Positions 17,415-25,716 of a stretch of 64,000 bases of DNA are shown here, piece after piece. The notes under the pieces are model-generated. The model did no database searches. It worked only from the letters and a program-made list of their open reading frames with translations, and was not told the origin of the DNA. Every line of letters starts with the position of its first letter. Position 1 is the first letter of the stretch. The DNA is taken from positions 558,001-622,000 of the forward strand of contig JASGKF010000002.1 in assembly GCA_047600765.1 (NCBI GenBank). The letters are read 5' to 3'. The translations under genes were made by a program, and so were the position numbers. This stretch comes from Viridibacterium sp047600765 (GTDB lineage: Bacteria; Pseudomonadota; Gammaproteobacteria; Burkholderiales; Rhodocyclaceae).

Positions 17415-19118
17415 ATGGCTGTTCCCGTTGGTGTCCGTATTGCTGCGCTGGTTCTCGGCTGCGCGGCCTTCAGCCACATTGCCTGCGCACAGGAAGCGCC
17501 GCGTCCGCGCTCGATGCTGCAGGCGCCACCGGGCGTCAATGGCGAGCTGGTGGCCAATATCCTGCTCGCCGAGACGGCGGCCCAGCGCGGGCAGCCCGGT
17601 CTGGGCGCATCGCTCTACCTGTCGATGGCGCAAGTGACGCGCAACGGCGCGCTGGCCAAGCGTGCGCACGAACTGGCGCTGGCTGCCGGCCAGCTGGAGC
17701 TGAGCGCGCAGGCCGGCAAGCTCTGGCTGGAACTGGAGCCGGATGCACCGGGTGCCACCCAGGCTTTCGTGCGGGCTGTTTCTGGGCAGACGGCCAAGCT
17801 GGAAGATGTGGAAATCCAGCTGCGCAAGCTGCTGGAGTCGGAAACCATGCCGGTCGAAGGCTATATCGACATGCTGCCCGGGCTGTTGTCGCGCTATCCG
17901 GACAAGGCTGCCGTGCTCGCCATGATCGAGCGGCTCACGCGCCCCTATGGTCGTTATGCCGAAACGCACTATGCCGTCGCACGCGCCGCGCTGGACGCGG
18001 GTGACAGCGTCAAGGCCGAGGCGGCCGCGCAACGTGCGCTCGACAAGCGCCCTGATTTCGAGGCGGCTGCGCGGTTGCGTGCGCTGGCTGCGCCGGCAAC
18101 GCGCTGGACAGCTGCCATCGAGGAGCTGGGGCGCTTCGGCAAGCGCTTTCCGCAGGCACGGCAGGCGCGCGAGCAGTACGCACGCTGGCTGGTGTCGGTC
18201 AAACGTGACGAAGAGGCGCTGGCGATCTATCGCGCCTTGTTCAACGATTCGCCAGATGACGAGCAACTGGCCAATCGCGCACTCGGCCAATGGATGAAAC
18301 TGGACAAGACCGGTGACCCCGAGGCCCTGGTGCGCCGCCTGAAGGCGGACAAGGCCGGCAATGCCGACACCTTGCGCCTGTTCATGTCGAGCATTCTCGA
18401 GCGCCAGGGCAAGTTCGATGAGGCCGCGGCGGAGCTGATCGCCATCGAATCCGGTTCGGCTTACATGAATGCGGCCGTGCGGCGCGTGCAGCTGCTGGCC
18501 ATGCAGGGCAAGAGCGATGAAGCGCGGACTGTCGTCAGCGAAGCCGTGCGCCGTCAGCCGCAGAAAGCCTATCTGCTGGTCGTCTGGCAGGCCAACGCCA
18601 TGTCGGCGGGTGGTCGATCCAACGAAGCGCTGCAGATGCTGGAGAATTTCCTCGGCGAGCGCCCGGACGAACACGATGTGTTGTTCGAGGCCGGCATGGT
18701 CGCCGAGAAGCTGGGGCGCCATGACGACATGGAGCGCTACCTGAAGCGTGCCATCTCGGTTCAGCCTGACGAGCCCTTGGCCTACAACGCCCTCGGCTAT
18801 TCGCTGGCAGACCGCAACCTGCGCCTGGCGGAGGCCGAGCGCCTGCTGGTGCGTGCGGTACGCCTGTCGCCGGAAAGCGCCGCCATCGTGGACAGCCTGG
18901 GCTGGCTGCGTTTCCGGCAGGGCAAGCTGGACGAAGCGATCCGCTTGCTGCGCCAGGCCAAAGAGATGATGGCCGACGCCGAAATTTCAGCGCATCTGGG
19001 CGAGGCGCTGTGGCGCAACGGCCAGAAGGATGAGGCGCGCAAGGTGTTCAGCGAGGCCGAGAGCCTCGATCCGGACAATCTCACCCTCAAGGACGTCAGA
19101 CAGCGCCTGCTGCAATGA
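17415..19118 (+). CDS. Exported tetratricopeptide-repeat protein
   Basis: This 567-residue protein begins with a signal peptide (about residues 1-23, ending in IACAQ) and then consists almost entirely of helical repeats. Clear TPR units appear in the C-terminal half, for example LAYNALGYSLADRNLRLAEA and SAAIVDSLGWLRFRQGKLDE, followed by a unit beginning EISAHLGEALWRNG. TPR proteins are scaffolds for protein contacts; this one probably acts in the periplasm. It precedes lolB with an ATGA junction at the alternative lolB start, a neighbourhood common in betaproteobacteria and suggesting a role linked to the envelope. Confidence 0.85.
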   Translation: MAVPVGVRIAALVLGCAAFSHIACAQEAPRPRSMLQAPPGVNGELVANILLAETAAQRGQPGLGASLYLSMAQVTRNGALAKRAHELALAAGQLELSAQAGKLWLELEPDAPGATQAFVRAVSGQTAKLEDVEIQLRKLLESETMPVEGYIDMLPGLLSRYPDKAAVLAMIERLTRPYGRYAETHYAVARAALDAGDSVKAEAAAQRALDKRPDFEAAARLRALAAPATRWTAAIEELGRFGKRFPQARQAREQYARWLVSVKRDEEALAIYRALFNDSPDDEQLANRALGQWMKLDKTGDPEALVRRLKADKAGNADTLRLFMSSILERQGKFDEAAAELIAIESGSAYMNAAVRRVQLLAMQGKSDEARTVVSEAVRRQPQKAYLLVVWQANAMSAGGRSNEALQMLENFLGERPDEHDVLFEAGMVAEKLGRHDDMERYLKRAISVQPDEPLAYNALGYSLADRNLRLAEAERLLVRAVRLSPESAAIVDSLGWLRFRQGKLDEAIRLLRQAKEMMADAEISAHLGEALWRNGQKDEARKVFSEAESLDPDNLTLKDVRQRLLQ

Positions 19119-19129
19119 GGATTCCCTGC

Positions 19130-19711
19130 ATGAAAGTGTTTGCCGTGACGCGCACGCTGCTCGTCAGCCTGTGCGTTGTTTTGCTGGCGGCTTGTGCCGG
19201 CCAGCCTTCCCGCTCGACGGATGTGCCCCCGCGTCCGCCGCGCAGCGACATCCAGAATTTCGCGCTGACTGCGCGCGTGGCCATCACGCAGGCTCGACGT
19301 GCCGAAACCATCCGCATGGCCTGGGAGCACACGCCGGTGCAGGATGCGATGGGCTTCGAGAACTCGCTGGGCATGATCGTCGCCGAGCTCCAGCGCGATG
19401 CGCAGGGTGCGCGCTGGCTGACATCGGCTGGCGAAAAATACGAGTCGCGCAGTGCGGATGAACTCATGGCGCGGCTGACCGATCGACCCGTGCCCATCCA
19501 GTCCCTGTCGCTGTGGGTGGTCGGTCGCCTCGGCCAGAACGGCGTGGCGCGACTGGACGACAAGGGGCGTTTGCTCGAAGGGCAGGACAGCGGCTGGACC
19601 ATCCGCGTGCCGGAATACGAAGCAGATCGGCCGGATGCCTTGCCGCGCGTTGTCGAGGCGGAAGTACCGGGTTTGCGCATCCGGCTGGTCATTGATTCCT
19701 GGATGCTCTGA
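19130..19711 (+). CDS. lolB: Outer-membrane lipoprotein insertase LolB
   Basis: LolB receives lipoproteins from the periplasmic carrier LolA and inserts them into the outer membrane; it is itself a lipoprotein. The 193-residue protein has a lipoprotein signal with lipobox LLAAC (cysteine at about residue 22). The domain opens with NFALTARVAIT and includes RMAWEH, in line with the LolB beta-barrel fold. The ATG at 19130 is taken because GAGG lies about 10 bases upstream; an in-frame ATG at 19115 overlaps the previous stop and would add five residues. ispE follows at once, as is usual. Confidence 0.88.
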   Translation: MKVFAVTRTLLVSLCVVLLAACAGQPSRSTDVPPRPPRSDIQNFALTARVAITQARRAETIRMAWEHTPVQDAMGFENSLGMIVAELQRDAQGARWLTSAGEKYESRSADELMARLTDRPVPIQSLSLWVVGRLGQNGVARLDDKGRLLEGQDSGWTIRVPEYEADRPDALPRVVEAEVPGLRIRLVIDSWML

Positions 19712-19719
19712 GCGGGTTT

Positions 19720-20601
19720 ATGGATTCCGGGTTTGTCAGCTGCCTCGCGCCAGCGAAGATCAATCTTTTCCTGCACATCACGGGCCGTCGCGCAGACGGT
19801 TACCACACGCTGCAGACTGCGTTTCGCATGCTGGATCATGGTGACCAGTTGCATTTCCGTGTGCGTAACGATGGCGAGATTCATCGCCTGACCGATGTGT
19901 CGGGCGTGCCGGCCGAAAGTGATCTCATCGTCCGCGCAGCCAGCCTGTTGCAGCGACGTACCGATTGCCGCCTGGGCGCCGACATTGCTATCGACAAGCG
20001 TCTGCCCATGGGGGGCGGTCTGGGTGGCGGCAGTTCCGATGCTGCGACGACCCTGCTGGCGCTCAATCACTTGTGGCAGTTGGGCGTGTCGCGGCTGCAA
20101 TTACAGCAATGGGCACTGGAGCTTGGTGCCGATGTGCCGTTTTTCGTCTTTGGCCGAACTGCGCTGGCCGAAGGTGTGGGCGAAGACCTGCAGCCGCTCG
20201 ATCTGCCGCCATCCGCCTACATCGTGGTCGAACCGCCGGTTTCGGTGCCGACGGTAGAAATTTTTCGCGACAAGGGTTTGACGAGAGATAGCAAACTCGC
20301 CATAATTACGGGCTTTCCAGCGGCTGAAGTTCTGCGGCGCATCGAGCAAGACGCGCGCAACGACATGCAGCCGGTGGCATGCAGGTTGTATCCCGCCGTG
20401 CAGCGCGCGGTGGATGTTCTTGCAGCCCATGGTGCAGCGCGCATGAGTGGTTCCGGCGCCTGTGTCTTCCTTCCAGTGACGGAGGGGGCGGGTGCAGCAG
20501 GGCAGCTTGCGAAAGAATTGACTGTCACATTGGGCGAAGGCTGGCGCGTCTGGAGCGCGGCTTCGCTGGATGTGCATCCCTTGTACAGCTGGGCTGGTTG
20601 A
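19720..20601 (+). CDS. ispE: 4-diphosphocytidyl-2-C-methyl-D-erythritol kinase
   Basis: IspE phosphorylates CDP-methylerythritol in the MEP route to isoprenoid precursors. The 293-residue protein belongs to the GHMP kinase family. It opens with APAKINLFLHITGRRADGYH, and the ATP-binding glycine loop is PMGGGLGGGSSDAATTL. A third motif, MSGSGACVF, lies near the C-terminus. The gene sits between lolB and tRNA-Gln, a conserved order. The product ultimately supports ubiquinone and cell-wall lipid carriers, for which ispB later in the window acts downstream. Confidence 0.96.
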   Translation: MDSGFVSCLAPAKINLFLHITGRRADGYHTLQTAFRMLDHGDQLHFRVRNDGEIHRLTDVSGVPAESDLIVRAASLLQRRTDCRLGADIAIDKRLPMGGGLGGGSSDAATTLLALNHLWQLGVSRLQLQQWALELGADVPFFVFGRTALAEGVGEDLQPLDLPPSAYIVVEPPVSVPTVEIFRDKGLTRDSKLAIITGFPAAEVLRRIEQDARNDMQPVACRLYPAVQRAVDVLAAHGAARMSGSGACVFLPVTEGAGAAGQLAKELTVTLGEGWRVWSAASLDVHPLYSWAG

Positions 20602-20625
20602 TACGAGGGCGTAGTAAAAAGTTTT

Positions 20626-20701
20626 TGGGGAGTCGCCAAGTTGGCAAGGCACCGGATTTTGATTCCGGCATTCGAAGGTTCGAGTCCTTCTTCCCCAGCC
20701 A
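20626..20701 (+). tRNA. tRNA-Gln (anticodon TTG)
   Basis: The 76 bases fold as a cloverleaf: acceptor TGGGGAG with TTCCCCA plus G and an encoded CCA end, anticodon stem CCGGA/TCCGG with loop TTTTGAT (anticodon TTG), and the T arm GGTTCGAGTCC. It lies between ispE and prs, its usual place in betaproteobacteria. Confidence 0.96.
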
Positions 20702-20815
20702 GATGATCGGGCAGGTCGCACGAGCGACCTGCCCGTGTGCTTTTCGGCGATCCGCTTGGCGGGTGATGCCGGAAGCAACGGGTTATTTGTTTGTCATTTC
20801 TGTCATGGGGTGCGC

Positions 20816-21772
20816 ATGGCTTACGGCAGCTTGATGGTCTTTACCGGCAACGCCAATCCGAAACTGGCGGCTGACGTGGTCAAGCGTCTGGGCATCTCCA
20901 TCGGATCGGCCACGGTTGGTCGTTTTTCCGATGGTGAGGTGGTCGTCGAGATCCTCGAAAACGTGCGCGGCAAGGATGTCTTCATCCTGCAGCCTACGTG
21001 TCAGCCGACGAATGACAACGTGATGGAGCTGATGATCATGGTCGACGCGCTCAAGCGTGCGTCGGCTGGTCGTATCACGGCAGCCATCCCGTATTTTGGT
21101 TACGCACGCCAGGATCGCCGTCCGCGTTCGGCGCGTGTGCCGATCACCGCGAAAGTGGTGGCCAACATGCTGCAGGCTGTAGGTGTGCAGCGCGTGCTGA
21201 CGGTTGATCTGCACGCCGACCAGATCCAGGGTTTCTTCGATATCCCGGTCGACAACATCTACGCCACGCCGCTGCTGCTGGACGCCCTGCGCAAGAATGA
21301 AGTGGCGGACAACCTGCTGGTGGTGTCGCCGGACGTCGGTGGTGTGGTGCGCGCACGTGCGGTCGCCAAGCATCTTGAGACGGACCTGGCCATCATCGAC
21401 AAGCGTCGTCCGAAGGCCAACGTGTCGGAAGTGATGAACATCATTGGCGACGTGTCGGGCCGTACCTGCGTGATCGTCGATGACATCGTCGACACCGCCG
21501 GCACGCTGTGCAAGGCGGCGCAGGCATTGAAAGAACATGGCGCGAGTCGTGTGGTGGCTTACATCACCCACGCTGTGCTGTCGGGTGCTGCGGTCAGCCG
21601 CATTGCGGATTCCGATCTTGACCAACTGGTCGTGACGGACACCATCCCGCTGCGCGACGATGCCAAGGCCACCGGCAAGATCAAGCAGGTGTCGATTGGC
21701 GCGCTGATGGCCGACACCATGTTGCGTATCAGCAATGAAGAGTCGGTGTCCTCGCTCTTCATGGATGAGTAG
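20816..21772 (+). CDS. prs: Ribose-phosphate pyrophosphokinase
   Basis: Prs makes phosphoribosyl pyrophosphate from ribose 5-phosphate and ATP for nucleotide, histidine and tryptophan synthesis. The 318-residue protein starts MAYGSLMVFTGNANPKLA. Diagnostic segments are DLHADQIQGFF (metal site) and the PRPP-binding loop VIVDDIVDTAGTL. The ATG at 20816 matches the family N-terminus; an in-frame ATG at 20735 lies too close to the tRNA and adds unrelated residues. Between it and rplY lies a 189-base gap without a clear terminator. Confidence 0.96.
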   Translation: MAYGSLMVFTGNANPKLAADVVKRLGISIGSATVGRFSDGEVVVEILENVRGKDVFILQPTCQPTNDNVMELMIMVDALKRASAGRITAAIPYFGYARQDRRPRSARVPITAKVVANMLQAVGVQRVLTVDLHADQIQGFFDIPVDNIYATPLLLDALRKNEVADNLLVVSPDVGGVVRARAVAKHLETDLAIIDKRRPKANVSEVMNIIGDVSGRTCVIVDDIVDTAGTLCKAAQALKEHGASRVVAYITHAVLSGAAVSRIADSDLDQLVVTDTIPLRDDAKATGKIKQVSIGALMADTMLRISNEESVSSLFMDE

Positions 21773-21961
21773 TACGTTGTACCCCCGGCGCGCCACACTT
21801 CGGTAGGCGCACCACCCCCGAGGGGGTTACGGAGTTTCCTTGGGACGGCCCGGCGGAAAATCCGTGAGCCTTCTGGCAAGTTTCGGGGTCGCGCCGCAAG
21901 CGTGATCCTTTTTGAGTGGTGGCGTCTGGTCGCGGGCGTTACCGAAATTCTGGAGATTGAC

Positions 21962-22573
21962 ATGAACTTTACTTTTGCAGCTACCAAGCGCGAGGCACAA
22001 GGTACGGGTGCGAGCCGCCGCCTTCGTCGCGCTGGCAGCATCCCCGGCATCATCTACGGCAGCGGCAAGCCCGCTATCCAGGTTACGTTCGACCACAACG
22101 AACTGTTCCACCTGCTGCGCAACGAGAAGTTCCACTCATCCGTCGTGACGGCTGATGTGGAAGGCAGCAAGGAAGCCGTGATCCTGCGCGCTACCCAATG
22201 GCACCCGTTCCGTCAGATCGTGCTGCACCTGGACTTCCAGCGTGTTGACGCCAACCAGAAGCTGCACACCAAGGTGCCCCTGCACTTCGTGAACGCCGAC
22301 GTGGCCCCCGGCGTCAAGCTCGGCGGCGGTATCGTGTCGCACGTGGCGACCGAAATCGACGTGTCCTGCCTGCCGGCCGATCTGCCCGAGTTCATCGAAG
22401 TGGATCTGAAGGATCTGGCCTTGGGTCACTCGGTGCACGTCTCGCAACTCAAGCTGCCGAAGGGCGTCGAAGTCGTGCATCACGGCGAAGGCGACCCGGT
22501 CGTGGCAACCATCCTGCAAGTGCGTGGTGGTGGCGACGAGGCAGCAGCAGCGCCGGCAGCCCCTGCTGCCTGA
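21962..22573 (+). CDS. rplY: 50S ribosomal protein L25 / general stress protein Ctc
   Basis: L25 binds 5S rRNA in the large ribosomal subunit. This is the long (Ctc/TL5) form of 203 residues: an N-terminal 5S-binding domain with EAQGTGASRRLRRAGSIPGIIYG and a C-terminal beta domain beginning near HFVNADVAPGVKLGG. The tail is rich in alanine and proline. The ATG at 21962 is preceded by a GGAG about 8 bases upstream. The stop overlaps the pth start, showing coupling. Confidence 0.95.
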   Translation: MNFTFAATKREAQGTGASRRLRRAGSIPGIIYGSGKPAIQVTFDHNELFHLLRNEKFHSSVVTADVEGSKEAVILRATQWHPFRQIVLHLDFQRVDANQKLHTKVPLHFVNADVAPGVKLGGGIVSHVATEIDVSCLPADLPEFIEVDLKDLALGHSVHVSQLKLPKGVEVVHHGEGDPVVATILQVRGGGDEAAAAPAAPAA

Positions 22574-23169
22574 TGACGCAGGCAGCACCCAAGCTGATCG
22601 TCGGGCTCGGTAACCCCGGGCCCGAATACTCCGAAACCCGGCACAACGCCGGGTTTTGGTTTTGTGAGCGCCTCGCGCAACTGCTGGGTGCCCGGCTCAA
22701 CCTCGAATCGAAGTATCACGGTTACGTCGGCAAGGCCGGCAGCATGTGGATCCTGCTGCCGCAGACCTACATGAACCGTTCCGGCCAGTCCGTGCTTGCA
22801 CTGGCCCATTTCTATCGCATCCTGCCCAACGAGATCCTCGTCGTGCATGATGAGCTGGACATTCCACCCGGACAGTTGCGCCTCAAGTACGGTGGCGGCC
22901 TCGGTGGTCACAACGGCCTCAAGGACATCAGCTCGCGCCTCTCTACCCAGGACTACTGGCGCCTGCGCGTCGGTATCGGTCATCCGGGCGACAAGAATCA
23001 GGTGGCAAACTTCGTCCTCAACCGCGCTCCGCGTGCCGAGCAGGATCTCATCGATGCCTCCATCGAGCGTGCGCTCGATGCCTGGCCGAAGATGGCGGCG
23101 GGCGAGTGGGAAGCAGCAACCCGAATCATCAATGCGCGCCCTGCGGCGCCCAAGGAATCTTCAACATGA
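22573..23169 (+). CDS. pth: Peptidyl-tRNA hydrolase
   Basis: Pth frees tRNAs from prematurely released peptidyl-tRNA. The 198-residue protein contains the family signature VGLGNPGPEYSETRHNAGFW, with the catalytic histidine in RHNAG and the conserved asparagine in GNPG. A further conserved segment, VHDELDIPPGQLRLK, carries the catalytic aspartate, and GGGLGGHNGLKDI follows. It overlaps rplY at its start and ychF at its end by a few bases, so the three genes are translated as a coupled set. Confidence 0.96.
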   Translation: MTQAAPKLIVGLGNPGPEYSETRHNAGFWFCERLAQLLGARLNLESKYHGYVGKAGSMWILLPQTYMNRSGQSVLALAHFYRILPNEILVVHDELDIPPGQLRLKYGGGLGGHNGLKDISSRLSTQDYWRLRVGIGHPGDKNQVANFVLNRAPRAEQDLIDASIERALDAWPKMAAGEWEAATRIINARPAAPKESST

Positions 23170-24257
23170 GTCTCAAGTGCGGCATCGTCGGCCTGCCCAA
23201 CGTCGGCAAGTCCACCCTCTTCAACGCGCTCACCAAGGCCGGCATTGCAGCGGAGAACTATCCCTTCTGCACCATCGAGCCCAACGTCGGCATCGTCGAA
23301 GTGCCGGACAAGCGTCTCGACCAGCTCGCTGACATCGTCAAGCCGCAGAAAATCCAGCCCGCCATCGTCGAGTTCGTCGACATCGCTGGTCTCGTGGCGG
23401 GCGCATCGAAAGGTGAAGGCCTCGGTAACCAGTTCCTCGCCAACATCCGCGAGACGGATGCCATCGTGAACGTCGTGCGCTGCTTTGAAGATGAGAACGT
23501 CGTGCACGTCTCCGGCAAGGTCGACCCGCTCGCCGATATCGAAACCATCCTGACCGAACTCGCGCTGGCAGATCTGTCGGCGGTCGAGAAGGCCATCGCA
23601 CGCGAAGGCAAGAAGGCGCGTTCGGGTGACAAGGACGCCGCCAAGCTGGTGTCCCTGCTGGAATCGCTGGTGCCGCATCTCAATGAAGGCCAGCCTGCGC
23701 GCACCTTCAAGCTGAGTGACGAAGACAAGCTGTTGCTCAAGCCGCTGTGCCTGATGACCATCAAGCCTGCGATGTACGTCGGCAACGTCATGGAAGACGG
23801 TTTCGAGAACAACGCGCACCTTGATCGCCTGCGCGAATTCGCTGCCAGGGAAGGCGCGCCCGTCGTGGCCGTCTGCGCCAAGATCGAACAGGAACTGGCT
23901 GATCTCGACGATGAAGACAAGCTGGCCTTCCTCGCCGACCTCGGTCTCGAAGAGCCGGGCCTCAATCGCCTGATCCGTGCCGGTTACGACCTGCTGGGTC
24001 TGCAGACCTACTTCACCGCCGGTGTGAAGGAAGTGCGCGCCTGGACCATCCACAAGGGTGACACCGCACCGCAAGCAGCCGGCGTGATCCACACCGATTT
24101 CGAGAAAGGTTTCATCCGCGCGCAGACCATCGCGTTTGAAGACTTCGTCCAGTTCAAGGGTGAAGCGGGTGCCAAGGAAGCCGGCAAGATGCGCGCTGAA
24201 GGCAAGGAATACGTGGTCAAGGATGGTGACGTGCTGAACTTCCTGTTCAACGTCTGA
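23166..24257 (+). CDS. ychF: Redox-regulated ATPase YchF
   Basis: YchF (OLA1-type) is an Obg-family P-loop protein that prefers ATP and binds ribosomes. The 363-residue protein has G1 GLPNVGKST, G3 DIAGLV and a C-terminal TGS domain (from about residue 280) ending KDGDVLNFLFNV. The family lacks the NKxD guanine-specificity motif, which fits ATP preference. It overlaps the pth stop (ATGA) and is closed by a strong hairpin. Confidence 0.96.
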   Translation: MSLKCGIVGLPNVGKSTLFNALTKAGIAAENYPFCTIEPNVGIVEVPDKRLDQLADIVKPQKIQPAIVEFVDIAGLVAGASKGEGLGNQFLANIRETDAIVNVVRCFEDENVVHVSGKVDPLADIETILTELALADLSAVEKAIAREGKKARSGDKDAAKLVSLLESLVPHLNEGQPARTFKLSDEDKLLLKPLCLMTIKPAMYVGNVMEDGFENNAHLDRLREFAAREGAPVVAVCAKIEQELADLDDEDKLAFLADLGLEEPGLNRLIRAGYDLLGLQTYFTAGVKEVRAWTIHKGDTAPQAAGVIHTDFEKGFIRAQTIAFEDFVQFKGEAGAKEAGKMRAEGKEYVVKDGDVLNFLFNV

Positions 24258-24270
24258 TTCATCGCATTTC

Positions 24271-24309
24271 AATGCAAAACGGCCACCCGACGGGTGGCCG
24301 TTTTGCATT
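24271..24309. terminator. Bidirectional hairpin terminator after ychF
   Basis: The 19-base arms at 24271-24289 and 24291-24309 pair perfectly around one unpaired base. The stem contains an A4 on one side and a T4 on the other. It separates ychF from the convergent DUF3999 gene. Confidence 0.88.
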
Positions 24310-24324
24310 CAGGGGGCTCTGCAT

Positions 24325-25716
24325 TCAGACACTTCTTGTCTGCTTCCATATGCTGAACGCCAGCCGTACCAGCGCGGCGGCGCCAGCGACCAGGGCGACC
24401 CAGACGAGCACCGTACGCCAGCGTTGCTGACGCTCGGCAGGGGCGAGTGCGGTGAGACGCTCCGCGCCGCCCAGAGCCTCTTCTGCGCCGATGCCGGCGA
24501 GCGGGATATTGTCGATGGCTTCAGCTTTGATGCCGGTCTGCAGGGTGTCCAGCGGCAGGCTCGCATCATCCGCGGCGCGGCTGCCCCAGGCGAGCAACCA
24601 CGGGCCGCTGCCGCGGGCGTTGAAAATGACTTCGATGGCATCGCGTTCGGCCTGTACGGTGGGGGCGAGGCCGCCCCAGCCTGGACCTGCTGCGACAAGG
24701 CGGAGTTCGCGTGCGACAACTTCGGGGCCTTGCGTGGCACCGGACTGGCGTTCGCCCTGTGGCGACGCGAGTCGATAGGCGACGGTGTTGGCCCAGGCTT
24801 GCCAGTTCGATTTGTCGCCCGCGCGTGTTTCGATGCGCATGGGCAGCACACTGTTGGGTTGTTGCGGCAGGATGCGCAGCGCATTGAAGCGTACGGCGGC
24901 CGGGAGCTGGTAGTAGGCGCTGCTTTCGCCGTCCTTGCCGCTGTTGATCTGTGTCGCGGCAACGCTGACAGGTGGTGCGGGCGTGCGTTCGGTGGCGAGC
25001 TGTGCGCTGACGGTGCGCAGCGTGGGCGCATCGCCCTGATCGAAGCGCAGGCGCCAGTAGCGATATTCCTGCGGATAGTCGAACGGGACGTCGGACTGCA
25101 CGAAGCGCTGCGCGCCGTTCTGCAGATCCATCAGGGGTTGCGCCTGGGCGACGGATGACCAGTGCTTGAGATCGTGACTGCCCTCCACCTGCACGCGCTG
25201 CTGCCAGCTGCCGCCGGTCTCCCAATCGAGATGCAGGCTGCTGATGGCAGGTGGGCTCGCATCTTTCGCGGCGTTTGCCGATTGCGTGGTGAGCAGGTAT
25301 TCGGCGGCGATACCTTTTCCGCCTGTGCGTTCGACGTGCAACCTGAGGCCGGGGGCCTGCAGCTCGATAGCGGGCGTTTCGCTGGTCGATGCATTGGCGC
25401 TGAGGCGGAAGCTTTGCAGTACGACACTGCGCGCAGCTTCCTTGCCCATGGCGGGGCGTACAAACGCGTGAGGCAGGGCCTCACCCTTGCCGTTGAAGAT
25501 GCGCAGATCGCGCAGATCCGGGTAAGCCGTGCCGGTGTAGAGCTCGATGGGCAGGGTGATGCGATAGAAGGGTTGGTTGCCCTCCAGCTGCAGTACGCGA
25601 CCTGTAGCGAAGTCGGCGGGCTGCAGCGTACTGGCTGCGTTCGTGACAGCAGGCAGGGCGCATAGGGCGACCACTGCCAGCTTGCGGCGACTGCGCAGCA
25701 GGGAAATTGACGTCAT
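24325..25716 (-). CDS. DUF3999 family exported membrane protein
   Basis: This 463-residue protein starts with a signal peptide (about residues 1-27, ending TNAAS), continues as a large beta-rich extracytoplasmic region, and ends with one membrane helix (about residues 435-455) and a short basic tail (KQTRSV). The domain order matches the DUF3999 family. Its ATG overlaps the stop of the DUF2339 gene, and these two families are often neighbours, so the proteins probably work together at the inner membrane. No enzymatic motif is visible and the function is unknown. Confidence 0.82.
   Translation of the reverse strand: MTSISLLRSRRKLAVVALCALPAVTNAASTLQPADFATGRVLQLEGNQPFYRITLPIELYTGTAYPDLRDLRIFNGKGEALPHAFVRPAMGKEAARSVVLQSFRLSANASTSETPAIELQAPGLRLHVERTGGKGIAAEYLLTTQSANAAKDASPPAISSLHLDWETGGSWQQRVQVEGSHDLKHWSSVAQAQPLMDLQNGAQRFVQSDVPFDYPQEYRYWRLRFDQGDAPTLRTVSAQLATERTPAPPVSVAATQINSGKDGESSAYYQLPAAVRFNALRILPQQPNSVLPMRIETRAGDKSNWQAWANTVAYRLASPQGERQSGATQGPEVVARELRLVAAGPGWGGLAPTVQAERDAIEVIFNARGSGPWLLAWGSRAADDASLPLDTLQTGIKAEAIDNIPLAGIGAEEALGGAERLTALAPAERQQRWRTVLVWVALVAGAAALVRLAFSIWKQTRSV

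Noticed and set aside
16464..18722. 752-residue frame that would extend MutM upstream
   Set aside because: Only the last 271 residues match MutM, and the conserved N-terminal proline must follow the initiator. The extension is antisense to the TPR gene.
20735..20815. Upstream ATG for prs
   Set aside because: It adds 27 unrelated residues directly after tRNA-Gln; the family N-terminus begins at 20816.
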